A DNA stretch of 64,000 nucleotides from Nectonema munidae (GCA_030549495.1 JAUIRK010000993.1:124001-188000); one strand, 5' to 3'; shown: positions 1 to 14,264, counted from the stretch's first letter. Made by a program: numbers and translations. The notes: generated from the sequence alone by a model not told the origin.

Positions 1-1620
1 TAGCTGAAGACACAGCCATGGCATACCCTTTCTTCATTCAAACTTGTGTCTTAGAATATTTTCTTTCGATACTTAACTCTTCATCTTGAAATATCTTTTC
101 CTCTACTACACCAACACAATAACTCGTGTAATTGTTGTCATTACAATGAGGACTTTTCTCATTTTTGTGATTACTATAAGCAACTCTTTGTCACAAAAAT
201 ACTCCATCTTCTAACATTTTTTTATTGAAAAGATTTTGAGACACAATTAAAAGGCAGTCTTTTTCTCACAAACCACTTTGTATTTATTATTTATATAGAA
301 GAGCTTTCATAGAAGAACGTTACCAAATAATACAAAGTTGTGCCATCTTGATCACAGAGTCGTGATAATAATATATATATATATATAAAGAAAAAGTTCG
401 CCTTCTTTTAAAATTTCTCATATACATACGCACATTAGCTCTCGTCTTGAAAATCTTTTATATATTTCCTACAAATTCATTTCATTGTGCTTAAACTTTT
501 TTGTATACTTCTTTGTATAAGTATACAAAGAGTATGTATCAAAAACAATATAATACATATTATATAGATAGATAGGAGCGTGTGATATAATATGTTTTGA
601 GCAAATAAACATAATGGCAAGCCAAATACATCAATTGATCTAATAGTATGAAGCTTTGGAAAAATCTTTTTGTTATCTTTCTTTTTCGCTTGCTCTTTGT
701 TGAATTTCAATCAAGTCCGTTATTGTTTCGCTTGAAAGGAAATTCGAGCTTACGAATTTGTGATTGGCATGATCGAAGAATCCCTTTATCTCTTTAATTT
801 AAGATGAGTGTGAGACAAACGAGTAGCAATTACCGAATAAAGAGATATTGGAAAAGTAGTTGGAGGACGAAGTCACAACTTCTCTATGATTAACACAATT
901 CATTACGATGCTGAGAATTGGTATGAAGATTTTTTGCCAAAATACTGAAGCATTTGAAAGCTTTCAGGCGGAATGCGACAAAAGTGCTCCATATAAAAAT
1001 ATTTTGTTTCCTGTTGTATAAAAAAGTAACGAGAAGATTGCCTTTGAAAGCCCCGAACATTGACCTCGGTTAAATTCCATTGAAAAAGAAAGCAAACGAT
1101 TAGTCTAAAAAATTCTTGCGATTTAGTTATAAAAGTTTAAATGGTTATTTTGAATGAAATGTAAAGTAGAGTTAGTTAAGCAATTGCCTCCGTAAAAAGT
1201 TGAAAAGCTTATCGACCCCGAATTTATAAACATTTATAATGCATTGAAACAGTAATGTCCCACACGCAGTCAAATTCTAGTGTTAAATCGCCAAAAAGCA
1301 TCCTCTAAAGTCTAAACTGTTGCCATAAGTGGAAAAAGAAGTTAAAGTCCTTTAAAGATCATTTAAACAACGAGAAAATCAAACATTTTAAAAGCATTGG
1401 AATTAATTGCACAAGCATAAAACTCTTAACTCTATTCTGACATAAGTGTTGATCGTTTATTTTATTTACACCAAATTTTAGGCTAAAATATGTATGTATT
1501 TTTTTTGACTGCAAGATTTTTTAATTTTAAATTTGTGCAACATTATTTAACATAAGATAGAAGCTTAAAGATGATAAATGTATAAAGTATTTAAAATTAG
1601 TTAATGATTAGATTAGCTAT
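1..1620. other. AT-rich gene-free stretch
   Basis: No coding signal, RNA gene or recognisable repeat is visible. The region is AT-rich with short homopolymer runs and a short (AT)n run near 370-385. The small open frames in it have no recognisable protein character. Confidence 0.6.
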
Positions 1621-1624
1621 TGTC

Positions 1625-2692
1625 CCAGCAACTTGGAGATTACAATTATGGATGAGATAATTTATTCGGCATTTTGCTCCATTCTTCTCTGTTTTGCTCT
1701 TGCCTAACTTTTAGTCCTCTTTTTAACACATCTTTTTTAACCACATTTTTCCAAGTCATTTTCGGCCTACCTTTACATTTTCTCCTTGTTTTTTCTTCGT
1801 GAATTTTTCTAATAAACTCTTATTTGGGCCTTCTCATTATGTGGCCAAACCACTTCAATCTTTGTATTACGGAATTGATTTCATTAACATTGCAAAGTTT
1901 TCTTAATTTTTCATTGTTAATTTTTGACTTAAAATTTTGTCTGCACTAAAGTCAGAAAATTCTCATTGAGACTTTGCACCCATTTATTACAGCTTGCACA
2001 AAGAATTGAATTCCTTTTAACTCTTTTACCACAAACTCCGCAAGGATATATATGACTCTACAAATTCTGCTTTTGAATCATCACAAACTTTCATCTATTT
2101 AGTTTTGCACACGTGTATTTTTAGTTTTTTTTTTCTAAAGTCTCTTTTTTTCCAAATAGCTCTTTTGTTTTCCAGATCGTTAGTAGAGTTTGCTACTAAA
2201 ACTATGTTGTCAGCATATAAGATCTCGCTCATATATTCTTTAATTATATCTTTAAGAATTTCATCCATGATAACGTTAAAAAGGAAAGGGCTTAATACCA
2301 GAGCCTTGATGCAAACCTATTTTTATTTCAAATTTCTTAGAGAGAAAAAACATGAAAAACATGAAGAGAGCTTTCATATAAACTCATCACAGCTCTGACT
2401 AGTCTTTCGTTTGCGTTTTTTTCTCAAAGCCCACCGAATCAAGATCCTTGAAAGTGAATTAAAAGTCTTTTCTAAATCTATAAATTCTAAATAAAGAGCT
2501 TTTCCATTTCTTGTTCTTTTTTCAAGCAGTTGTCTTAAAGCAAAAATAGCAACGTTAGTACTTTTTCCTTTTGTAAATCCAAACTGTGTTCTGCTTATGT
2601 TAACTGTTTTATTCAGCCGGTTGAGCAATACTCTTTCAGCAATTTTCATATCTTCTTCCAGTAGTTTCACAGTTCTATAATTATATAGAAAA
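1625..2692 (-). mobile_element. 5'-truncated non-LTR retrotransposon (LINE) with RT 3' half
   Basis: Read on the minus strand, 2690-2400 gives a LINE reverse-transcriptase segment with an NYR block, QFGF followed by GKST, FALRQLLEK, and the FIDLEKTFN motif A region. After a disrupted stretch, 2310-2150 gives the LSPFLFNVIMDE block and the catalytic motif as YADN instead of YADD. 1880-1640 gives the 3' end typical of these elements, with LKWFGHIMRRP, then GRPKMTW and a QNREEW ending. Order and spacing match the C-terminal half of a LINE polyprotein. The frame shifts several times and the second catalytic Asp is changed, so the copy is dead. It begins inside RT, as expected for 5' truncation during target-primed reverse transcription. 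The clade is not resolved; it resembles RTE-like elements of marine invertebrates. Confidence 0.85.
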
Positions 2693-2699
2693 AGAGTAT

Positions 2700-3510
2700 A
2701 ATAATGGATAAATTAGCAAAGTTAATTAATTTATAGGTGTTATAGTTATTAATTTAAATTATTGTCAATTATTAATTAACTAGTCAGTTAGTTAATAAGC
2801 TTACTTAGTGGATTTGTAAGATTTTTGGTTTTTTAGTTTGAAAATTAATTTTAACTATTTATTTTGAAGTTTTTTAGTTATTGAGTTAGTAAGTAAATCA
2901 CTTACATTGAAAATATATATTTAAAATTTTAAATTATTTTTTATTATTCCTAAACACTTTTGAATCCTAAATATTTTTTCCATAATTTAATATAAATATG
3001 TATAAATATATACTATTTTGCAGTTGTTAAAATATACTTATTCAGCCAAAATATGCGGTAAACGAGTTCTAAATTTATAAATAATTCCATATCACGTAAA
3101 GGAAATCACATGAACATTTTTTGTATTAGAATAATATAACGTTGCACTTCTCTAAGTGGTATTTCTTCAAACTTTTCCTAAGTAACAATTTTTTGTTCCC
3201 ATCAAATATTCCCGGCCTTAGAAATATTAACTTCCCAAATCTAAAATGCTTGAAAAACTAAAAAGTTAAAATATTTCATTGTTTTTTCCAACTGAAAAAT
3301 TTGGAACAACCTTATTGAAAAATATTCATACTCTACTTTTTTTATAGATATTGTAAAAGATTAGTCTTCAGAGTATTCAAAAAATTTTGTACTCACTCTG
3401 ATTTTTTTGTAGCCAATATTGGAATTTATATACTTATTACTTGAGCACGAAATAATATGGGCGCAATATGACTTGCACCCTTTTAAATATATTTCAAAAA
3501 AGATAGAAAG
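2700..3510. other. AT-rich spacer with imperfect TTAG/GTTA runs
   Basis: No gene is visible. Around 2730-2900 there are imperfect TTAG/GTTA tetranucleotide runs. Similar runs occur near 14515-14600, 15165-15185 and 50560-50645. Confidence 0.5.
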
Positions 3511-3516
3511 ACCTTA

Positions 3517-3684
3517 GGGGTCGTTCACAATTGACGTCAACCTTTTTTTGATAAATTTCAACCCCTCCCCCCTCATGTCAACTTTTAGATATATCATCAC
3601 TTAATAAAATCGACTTATGTCAACTTTGGATACCCCCTCCCCCCCTGCCCAGTTTTAGTTGACGTCAATTGTGAAACGACTAAA
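3517..3684. mobile_element. MITE with ~22-bp terminal inverted repeats
   Basis: The left arm at 3520-3542 reads GTCGTTCACAATTGACGTCA and continues AC. The right arm at 3659-3681 is its reverse complement with one extra T. The interior of about 115 bp has pyrimidine-rich patches and no open frame. The target duplication may be TA or TAA but is too short to be sure. The structure fits a non-autonomous DNA transposon; the superfamily is not assigned. Confidence 0.75.
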
Positions 3685-3689
3685 AGAGA

Positions 3690-4195
3690 AAAAGACATTT
3701 TTAAATTAAAAAAGTCAAATCAAAACAGTCATTGAGTAAGGAATGAATTTTCATCTATTTCCCTGACCATTCGCTAGGATGGATGAGTTGTGAATATGAT
3801 TTGTTGGAATAGTTACTTATTTATTCACACATAATTTAGAGTGCTGTGTATTGCTTGGGAATTTTAGAAGTACATAGCTACTTTTTGCTGATAAGAAATC
3901 TAAATACAAATGTCGAAGTAGAAAAATTACATGACAAAATTTATCTCAAGCTTTATTTCGCTTAAGCTGAAGATAATATGTGGAAGAATATAGGCTTATC
4001 TTAAAAAATAATCAAGAACAGTCAAAAATACTTTTATATAATAGATATTTATAATTTAGTATCAAATTTTTTTGAATTTGTAATAAAATCTATAGTTATC
4101 ATAAAAGAGGAGCCTTGAGTATATTTATATTTGATATATATAAATTTTTTATATATTACATAGAAATAAGATAACACTAATAGAAATAAAAACTA
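3690..4195. other. AT-rich spacer, no gene seen
   Basis: Nothing recognisable lies between the MITE and the long microsatellite. Confidence 0.5.
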
Positions 4196-4206
4196 TTTAT
4201 TTAATC

Positions 4207-6582
<2,376 letters not shown>

Positions 6583-6599
6583 TCTCAAGATGTAACTAA

Positions 6600-7950
6600 T
6601 AATATAACTCATCAAACATATGATCTACATCATCTCAGAAGGAGAAAAATGATCAAATATCTTTTTTTTGTTTAAGTTTATATCAATTTACGTAATCATC
6701 TTCTAAATTTGGTAGAAATTTCGGAGATGCCAAATGAAAGAATTTATTCAATCAATCAAAGAATAATTCAACAATGATTCCTATATTTTTATAATTTTAA
6801 CCAAATTGCACACACGTCTAGGTCATAAAATGAAGGAAATGCTACGAAAAATTAAATTAATTTTAAATGCTGTCCTTTTCGTGAAATAACCAATCATTTC
6901 TACGTAGCAGACTCAGCATTGATTTATAACTTTCTTATCTTCCAAAGTTATGAGCTAATTTAAATATTTAAATGCATTTCAGTCGCAGTGTAAAATTCCC
7001 ATGACGTGGCCACCATTTTTCCAAAAATTGCAAAAGATTAACTTAATTTATCTTTGTAGTTGTGTTCATAAGAGTTATGAGTAGCATTATTTATTATGTG
7101 CAAATATTAATTTAGTTCACATCATAATCACACTTTATCTAGCTCACAGCTCTTTAAGCGTTTGTTCGCATTTGTCAGTGTACCATTAATTAAAAAGTCA
7201 AGCAAACGTAATCCTCATTTGTCCACATTAAAACTTTCATTTTTATACTTCGCTATGACAAGCTCCATACTATAAATTGAGTTTCATACAAAAAATTGTC
7301 AACATTGATCAAAATTTATTTCCTACGAAAGGGAAGACTTGGTTTCCCGCCTTTTTGTGGATAAAATACTCCAAACTATGTACTCTTAATATATTATTAA
7401 ATATGGTAATATTGCTCTAATGACGATTTGTGTTGTTCCAAATAGTCCAATGCAAATTGCAATAGAACAATTCGAAAGAAGATATTAAATCTAAAACTAA
7501 ATTTTCACTACAATTTTTATCTTTATGACTTATGAATCTTAATTTTTGACTTTATTATTTAGTTTTTCGAAAGTTAACTACTTTATTTTTTTCCATTTTT
7601 AAATATGCAAAATTTAATTTTTTTTTATTATTTTGAGTTTTTTTTAATTACATAAAACTTTTGTCTATATAAATGATTTAACAAAACTAATTTTCTCATT
7701 ATTTAATAAATTTTAGTTTTGAAAAAATTTGTTCAACTTTATTTTATAGATATATACACATACACATTAAAATTTATTAAAAAAATAAGAAAAAAATGTT
7801 TTGTAAAATCATTTTTATACTAAATTTTATGTATATAAAAAAACTAAAATTAATTATAAAGTTAACTTTTCAAAAAAATCAATTATAATGAGAATTTTCC
7901 TTTGATAAGTTATAAAGAATGAATGTTGTAAAGAGGTATCAATTCTATCA
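6600..7950. other. AT-rich gene-free stretch
   Basis: No coding or repeat signature is visible; 7500-7870 is extremely AT-rich with A and T homopolymers. Confidence 0.55.
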
Positions 7951-8223
7951 GTGTTAAGGTGGTCATTTTAAATCACCCTCCCCTCTTAATTAAAATATGC
8001 ATCGTATAAAATTAGCTGAATTTTAAAAAAATCTTTTAATACCAGTTTCATCCAGTGCGTGCGGGGGCTGTAGCAGATAGATTAAATTTACAAATGATAA
8101 TCAGTAAGTAAAAATTTTTTTAATAAAATTGTTCTAGATTCTAGAAAAAAGATAAAAACCATAAACTTCAAGAGCAAAAAGTTATTTTAAGGAGAAAATA
8201 TAAAAGAAGAATTGAAGAAAACT

Positions 8224-9109
8224 TTAAAAAATAACTTTAAAGGTTTTTTGACGTATTTTGATATCTGCAAACTTATTAATTATTTCAGATGAGTTCAATG
8301 ACTTCAGGACGTCATTTTCAATGTTTAAGAGACTTAAATGGTGTAGAACCTCTTGCCCCATTGTATTACGCAAGTAGTTTTTTTTATCAACTTCAATTTT
8401 GAAAATGATCGTTCTCCAGTAGAATTAGTTACCATCATAGATAGATAAATGCGTAACAAATTAGCAATGTTGGGAAATATGGCGTCATTATTGTTTTCTT
8501 TAATTAAAGTGAAATAGCTGAGCTCTGGACAGGAATAATCAAAACAAATTTACTTTATAAATTCTGAAAACTGAGGTAATTCAATATGAGCATAATTTTT
8601 AATTATATTTTTATTCAAAATCTATAGATGGTTTCATTTTTAAGGAGCCCTAACATTTGGGGTGAGTACTGCTTTTTGCGGAAGAAGTTTTTCATTATTA
8701 AAACGAATTTTGTCAGATCAAAGGACATCGATGATTCATAAAAGAAAGCGTAACCTCATAATTTTGACATACTTGCGGGAATACACAAACAATATTAAAA
8801 CTATGGTGAAGTTTTGAAAGTTTTAGCAAACAAAACTCGTATAGGCTTCAATTATTTTAAAGTACTTTTTCATTATTGTACAAGAATTCAGTTTTCATGA
8901 ATGTGTGCTTTTAGAGATTAATAAATTTGTTTAAATTGAGATGAAAAAAATATAAAGTTATATTTTAATGTTTCAGCCTGTTTTTGATTCATTTTTCGAA
9001 AATTTCTCCAATGAAAGGATCAAGAAAGTATACATAATGTTGCTCAAGTTTTTTAAGTTTTAAATTGTGCCCCCCCCCCTTTATCAACTTTTTTCTGGCT
9101 ACGCCACTG
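8224..9109 (-). mobile_element. hAT transposon relic (zf-MYM type), transposase C-terminus and one terminus
   Basis: On the minus strand, about 8520-8224 reads as the end of a hAT transposase: NLLRIYLSMMVTNSTGERSF, then SKLKLIKKNYL and RNTMGQEVLHHLSLLNIEND, ending at a stop. This is the hAT C-terminal dimerisation region (consensus ERSFSKLKLIKNYLRSTMGQ) of the zf-MYM-associated group. Upstream (8520-8700) the frame is interrupted. At 9096-9109 lies a typical hAT terminus, CAGTGGCGTAGCCA on the minus strand, preceded by a run of C at 9070-9080. The opposite terminus and the target duplication could not be identified; a CAGTG near 8055 is a weak candidate. Confidence 0.8.
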
Positions 9110-9516
9110 GTTGTAGTTATTTTAAGAACAGTTAAAGATACTGATATTTTCTAGTTATCTTAACCAGTTTTTTATCATCTAAATTTATTTAAAAATACTT
9201 ACTTTAAAATAATTTGTTTAGCAAAAGCCAAATAATATATAGATATGTAATAAAAAGATGAAAATTAAAATTAGCTAAATGATTAAACAAATAAAATAAT
9301 TTAACAGTGTATATATTTATAGGCAAAGTGTCCGTTAGCAAATTTTCAGTAGCCAAACTATCAGGCCACGGGTTGTGACAACTGGTGACAATTTTTACAC
9401 GATTTTTAGCGCTCTAATCCCTTTTATAGAAAATAATATCATGATTTATACGAGCTTTAGAACAACAATTCACGATTTAAATTCTAGACCTTTTTGTATA
9501 GGAGCGATATCTAGAT

Positions 9517-9793
9517 CAGACGTCAAAAACATTTTGGTAATGAAGGGGCATTTGGTGTGGTAAGGAGGTTAATTAATTTTAACATAAAATCATAATCTGT
9601 ACTGCTAAACAAAAAAATGTTTTCAAAAATAGGAGTTTACAGAGTAACATTAAAAAACAAAAATTCCATTATTTTTCATCTAAGTAACAAAAAAACTACG
9701 CTTAATTTTTATGAATAAATACAAGTTTGCGTGCCATTGTGTATTTGTCCGTGTGCTACACCTGGCAAGCGTACCATAGGTTGCTGACGCCTG
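9517..9793. mobile_element. hAT-type MITE with target duplication
   Basis: The ends match as imperfect inverted repeats: CAGACGTCAAAAAC on the left and CAGGCGTCAGCAAC (reverse complement) on the right. They are flanked by 8-bp direct repeats, ATCTAGAT at 9509-9516 and GTCTAGAT at 9794-9801 (7 of 8). The CAG..CTG ends and the 8-bp target duplication are hAT hallmarks. The right terminus belongs to the widespread CAGNGGTCAGCAACCTATGG class. No transposase remains. Confidence 0.75.
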
Positions 9794-10597
9794 GTCTAGA
9801 TTACTGATATTATAAGGTCCTGGCACTAAAATCTACTTCCACTTCTTTATAGTTCCATGCATATCTCTTTTTTAAATGTGTTTCACATTTTGAATGAGAC
9901 TAAATTTAATATGTTGTTAAATTCTATCCGTGCTGTCAAAAATATATTAAATTTTGCAATGAAAAAGTTGTTAACACAAGATCACATTATAAAAATTTCT
10001 GAAAAACGATTAAAGACAAAAAATGGGAGTATAGATAAAATCTTTATTTCATAAAAAAATCGGTAGTAAAAGAAAATGCAAAAAAATATAATATTTTCCT
10101 CAATTTTTATATATATTTTATCAATATAAATACTATATATATATATATGTTCGTATTTGTAAAGTAAAAAATGGAGGAAAAATATAAAAATTCAACCGGA
10201 AATATGTTTAAAAAACTTTTTGTAATAAATTTTTTGACCAGATAAAAATATAAACCTTTTTGATGACAACCTACTTCCTCAAATCAGGATAAAATATTTC
10301 AAAAACTCGGGAATATGAAAACTCTTGACGACTTTCTTCATGTTTTGAGACTTAAGATTTTTTCGGATATTATGTTTGCACATGTCTTGAAGAGACAAAT
10401 TTTTAACTAAAATAGAAAAGTTAGAGAAAAATCATTTCATCATAATATAAGAACGAAGATAAAACATTTTAACCGAGGTCTACCTACAAACAAACGTAAT
10501 TTTGCACTATACGCGACTCAAATTTGTATTCATTAAATAATTTGTGATTCACTTTTTTGATTGCTTATTGAGGACAAACAATGAAAAGGATTCACTT

Positions 10598-10795
10598 TAA
10601 AATTTGTAAGGACCTCTTTAGGATCCTTCTGACCGATCAAGTCTTTATTGAACTCCAGGAGCAAAAAACTTATTTCGATAACTTTTTAGAGTTAAATCTT
10701 TTACAATAAATCTTTTGTTGCAGTCATAGTTCGTACTACCGCCCACTTTGGGAACCACTGGACTGAGAGATCTTAGAAAGGTCCTTACAAAGCAT
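10598..10795. repeat. short foldback repeat, possibly a MITE
   Basis: TTTGTAAGGACCTCTTTAGG at 10601-10620 is inverted at about 10772-10795 as TTTGTAAGGACCTTTCTAAG. The interior is about 150 bp. No clear target duplication was found, so this is a weak call. Confidence 0.4.
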
Positions 10796-10977
10796 GAACT
10801 AGCTCTCTTTCGCGATTGGTCATCAATAACCAATCAAATAAGATAAACAAGAATCATTAAATCTAATAAATTATTGGCAGTTTAACATACTTTCTTCTTC
10901 AATATTAAAAAAATTTTAATTTTCATGTACTATGAAATATTTCTTAAAATTTTAGTCACCATTCTGCCTCAGGCTAA

Positions 10978-10999
10978 AAACGTTCTGGATCCGCCACTG
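10978..10999 (-). mobile_element. solitary hAT terminus
   Basis: The minus strand reads CAGTGGCGGATCCAGAACG, a common hAT terminal sequence. No matching opposite end was found nearby, so this is probably a remnant of a decayed or deleted copy. Confidence 0.5.
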
Positions 11000-11107
11000 A
11001 ATAAACTTAAATAGTTAGTTACTTTTAATATAAGTACTATAAAAAATATTTATTGGCAACGACATTCAAAATTAACTCAAAAAAGCAAAATTTTAATCAA
11101 TCCAATA

Positions 11108-11330
11108 TAGGAGTGTAGCCAGAGGGGGCAGTGCCCCCCCCCCCCCCCCCCCCTCCAAATACTTTTTCTGCCCCCCCCCCAAATACCTTTTCTGCCCCCC
11201 CCCCCCAAATACTAATTATTTTATTTACAATATGCTCCCCCCCCCCCCCCAAATACCTTTTCCCCCCCCCCCCCCAAATACCTTTTCTACCCCCCCCCCC
11301 CCCAACTTCCATTTTTTGGCTACGCCACTG
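11108..11330. mobile_element. hAT-type MITE filled with a poly-C minisatellite
   Basis: The right end is TGGCTACGCCACTG and the left end is TAGGAGTGTAGCC, about 9 of 13 inverted matches. The element is flanked by perfect 8-bp duplications ATCCAATA at 11100-11107 and 11331-11338. The interior is a tandem array in which C runs of 9-20 alternate with AAATACCTTTTCTG, at roughly 33-bp spacing, interrupted once by an AT-rich stretch. The terminus matches the hAT relic at 9096-9109, so the two may belong to one family. The proline- and glycine-rich open frames here come from the repeat. Confidence 0.85.
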
Positions 11331-11620
11331 ATCCAATATAGGCACATAATAAGCTTGCTATCCAAGGCACAATTGATGGATATTTATGCTTGTTTTATTG
11401 TAAGGATCTGAGAGACGAGTCGCAGAGATACCACATGTTCTAAATTCATAGCGTGTAAATCTGCCTTCTTGAAGAAAAAGCGCTACATTCCCGTTGTAGA
11501 AAAACTGTATCTATTGAAACTCACAGAAAATTCAAGGATCGGTCACGGATTCATGAGGCCATTGTCTTGATTTAATGCACGTACAGCAGCAGACAAGACA
11601 TATGGACAATGAGTTCTATA

Positions 11621-11644
11621 GTACACTGGTCACGAAAGGGTTAA
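11621..11644. mobile_element. piggyBac-type right terminus
   Basis: ACTGGTCACGAAAGGG followed by TTAA is a piggyBac end abutting its TTAA target. The same end occurs at 51978-51997. No matching left end was found upstream. Confidence 0.55.
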
Positions 11645-11768
11645 AAAAAAGAATTTATAAACGAGACGATCATAACTTTATAAAGTTGACTTTGGTATTA
11701 ATTGGTTAATATTACACGCTTTCTATTGTCAATGGAGAAAATAGAAAAAAAAATAAGATAGAGCTTAC

Positions 11769-12567
11769 CAAGCAATCCATTGATGTATTGAACGGTGACT
11801 TGACAGTGACCCCAAACTGCGCTTGCGGTGAGAAAGAGGGACTTGCCTTTCAGCCCCACAAATGCGTCGCCAAGGTAATATCCTTTGACAATGAAGCCGA
11901 GCGTTCCACGATTCATGTCCAAGACAACAAGGAAGGTTTTTGGAACTGTGAAGGAGGGTGCAAATTTGGAAAAGTTTGGATATCTGACTTGGCATTGTGC
12001 GTTGTGACAAATGAGAAGTCTAGTGATGTCCCAACCCCAAGAATGCTCATTCGAGCCGACTAAATTCTCGTAGCCTGTCATGTTGAGAGGAGCTAGGCTC
12101 GTTGACAAGCCGACAACGGCGTGTGTTCCTCTTTGATGTCTTGGCCACGTGATGCGCCAAACATGAATGCCTTGTGTGTACGCTTGCCTACTTCTTACGG
12201 CATCGGTGCTCAAAGCAACAGGATTTCGCTCGAAAGTAGAGTCATTGTGTGAAAGCGTGATGTTGGGCGATTTATCCATACTGTTCCACACGTGTTCCGA
12301 AATGTTTGCGGGCAAAGGCGAATCCAAAAGCTGAGCCAGAAAAGGGGGTGAAAGGCTCTGCTTTTTGAGTGAACACACATTTCGGTGTTTGAGGTTGTTT
12401 GTATGGTGGTTGTTGTTGTTCGTGATGGAGAAATCCGAGAGGACTTTGCCATTTCGGGCATTCTCGCTCCTCTTGTTCTTAGGGCTGTGTTTGGAGGCAG
12501 AGGAATTTAGACTAAATGAGCAAAAGCTGCTGAGGAAGTTCATGACGGATATTGAAATGAATGTCAA
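11769..12567 (-). CDS. SPRY domain/SOCS box protein (SPSB, gustavus-like), first coding exon
   Basis: SPSB proteins are substrate receptors of Elongin B/C-Cullin ubiquitin ligases; the SPRY domain binds the target and a C-terminal SOCS box recruits the ligase. Here about 265 codons cover a low-complexity N-terminus and the SPRY domain. Recognisable blocks, in order, are EHVWNSMDKSPNITL, NPVALSTDAVRSRQAYTQGI, HVWRITWPRHQRGTHAVVGL, NEHSWGWDITR, FLVVLDMNRGTLGFIVKGYY, GLKGKSLFLTASAVWGHCQV and YINGLL. They match SPSB1/4 block for block. The exon stops at a consensus donor, G then GTAAGC, at 11769-11768, exactly where the SOCS-box exon should follow. That exon was not found to the left in this window. 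An inframe ATG at 12543 is an alternative start. The exon is clearly GC-richer than its surroundings. Confidence 0.92.
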
Positions 12568-12574
12568 TGCCTTG

Positions 12575-13562
12575 TAAAGGTTGGAAAGTAAGTGAGTTCG
12601 TTATTGACTTGAGGAAGGCCAATTAAGAAAGTGTCAGGGCACATTTACAGCCGTCAATTTTTAGCGAATCGTTTTAAGAGGTAGAGGTAAAACGAACGTG
12701 CTAAAGAGAGAATGATTATTCCAAATGCTGCGTACGGCGCAGATAATATCATACTTATCACATTCTCCAGATTGGCATCTTTTGTCAAAGAGACTGTTTA
12801 TTGACAGTTATTTCGTTTATACTAAGATTCAGCACCACATCCATCTTCATTATTATTATTACCGAAAGCCTCTCGATTGCTGTTCGCTTTGTTATCGTAA
12901 CTACTGTGCTACCGCACACACACACACACTGAAGCACTTATTTCACTCGTAAACAGCAATTCCTACGCCAAGGTGAGAAGCGTTAAGACATGCATCACCT
13001 TGAAGAAAAGTTTCATGCATCCTCGCTCAATGTTTCTTAGAAATGGCAGATTCATATGGCTTTGCCTTTAAATCCTCCATATGACAGGAGGTATCACTTA
13101 CATCTTAGAAAGCGAATTGACGAGAGAGTTTATTAACTCGCGTGAATCGTAAATTTTTAGAACACGATTGAATGTTATTGACCGAGAAATGACATATCCT
13201 TTATGTATACACACATGATATCGAGTCAAAAAGCATAAAAATCATGTTTTATACGAAGAGATAAAAATGTAAAAAAAAAACGATTAAAGAGTTCTAAGCA
13301 CTGCATTGCCAAAACGTGCATGAGTTTAATTGATGAAAGAACTTTATCACGAGTTTTTATCCATGGTTAAATCCTCTTTATAACAAAAGCGATAAAAAAA
13401 ACGCATTAAATTTGTGATTAGAAAAAAATATATTGAAAATTTTCGTGCACCGAACTAAACTAAAATGTGATTGGGGAGAAAGACACAGTTAAGATACGAA
13501 AAAGAAAATACGACGGGTCATTTCTACAAAAATAAGCGTTACTATTAATATAGCGGTCGTAG
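12575..13562. other. upstream region of the SPSB-like gene
   Basis: Presumed 5' flank or UTR of the minus-strand SPSB-like gene. It contains a short (CA)n run at 12915-12930. No other gene is visible and the promoter is not resolved. Confidence 0.4.
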
Positions 13563-13570
13563 CTTCTAAC

Positions 13571-14264
13571 TAGGGTGTCCACCCCGGGATTCCTCGTCCT
13601 AGAGTCCACGGGGAATCGTGAAATTTCAAAATCCTCGTCCTCGAAAGAAATTTTTTAATTTCCTCGGGGAATTTTTGAAAAAAAATTTTTGTCCAATCCG
13701 ACGACAAAAATATCGAAGTAACGGAGAAGAAAGATGAGACATTAATCGTTAGCAACCAAAAAACAGAGAAGAAAAGCGTGAAGGAGGAATTGGCGAATTT
13801 CTGAAGATTAATGAAAATGAAGAACGTGAAACTAAAAGCAAAATTTCAAGCATAGAGGAAATAATGAAAAAAACATTTGACCTTTATTTAGAAACAAATA
13901 GGAGGCCCGAAGTTTTAGAAACTTCATTCAAAAATTTAAAGAGCATAAAACCAACTTCTGTGGATGCCGAAAGAGTGTTTTCGTCAATGGGTTATTTTTC
14001 TACAAAAATAAGAAACCAGTTGAATGATGAAACTTTGAACGCTCTAATTTTTCTTAGATATTTTTTTAAAACATAAATCTTTTATGCATTAAAATTTTTT
14101 TCAATAAAAATCCTATATGAGACTTTTAAATTTTCTTTTCTGAACAGTTTTTACTGTAAAAAAATCGCTTTTTCTTCCCCGGGGAATCCCCAGGGAAATT
14201 TTCAAAAATTACAAGGTCCTCTTTCCCCGGGGAATGAAAAAAAGACCTTAAAGTGGACACACTA
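13571..14264 (+). mobile_element. hAT element, internally deleted, perfect target duplication
   Basis: The termini are TAGGGTGTCCAC and its imperfect inverse GTGGACACACTA, flanked by perfect 8-bp duplications CTTCTAAC at 13563-13570 and 14265-14272. Subterminal regions carry several TTCC(CC)GGGGAAT motifs at both ends, likely transposase-binding sites. The only transposase left is the C-terminal part. At 694 bp the element is far shorter than an autonomous hAT (usually 2.5-5 kb), so it is an internal-deletion derivative. Confidence 0.92.
13758..14076 (+). CDS. hAT transposase C-terminal dimerisation segment
   Basis: An open frame of about 105 codons inside the 694-bp hAT element. The C-terminal 70 residues, from the ATG at 13864, contain SIKPTSVDAERVFSSMGYFS, then TKIRNQLNDETLNALIFLRY and a stop. 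This matches the Dimer_Tnp_hAT consensus KPTSVEAERAFSxxGxFxTKxRxxLxDxTxxALxFLR. The catalytic RNase H-like domain is absent, so the product could not transpose DNA. The frame is uninterrupted, which suggests the copy is young or was mobilised as a deletion derivative. Confidence 0.8.

Noticed and set aside
477-710. 77-residue minus-strand hydrophobic frame
   Set aside because: AT-rich, Leu/Ile/Lys-dominated with no family resemblance; typical of chance frames in this composition.
11097-11345. Gly-rich and Pro-rich frames
   Set aside because: They are translations of C-tracts inside a hAT MITE with its own target duplication.
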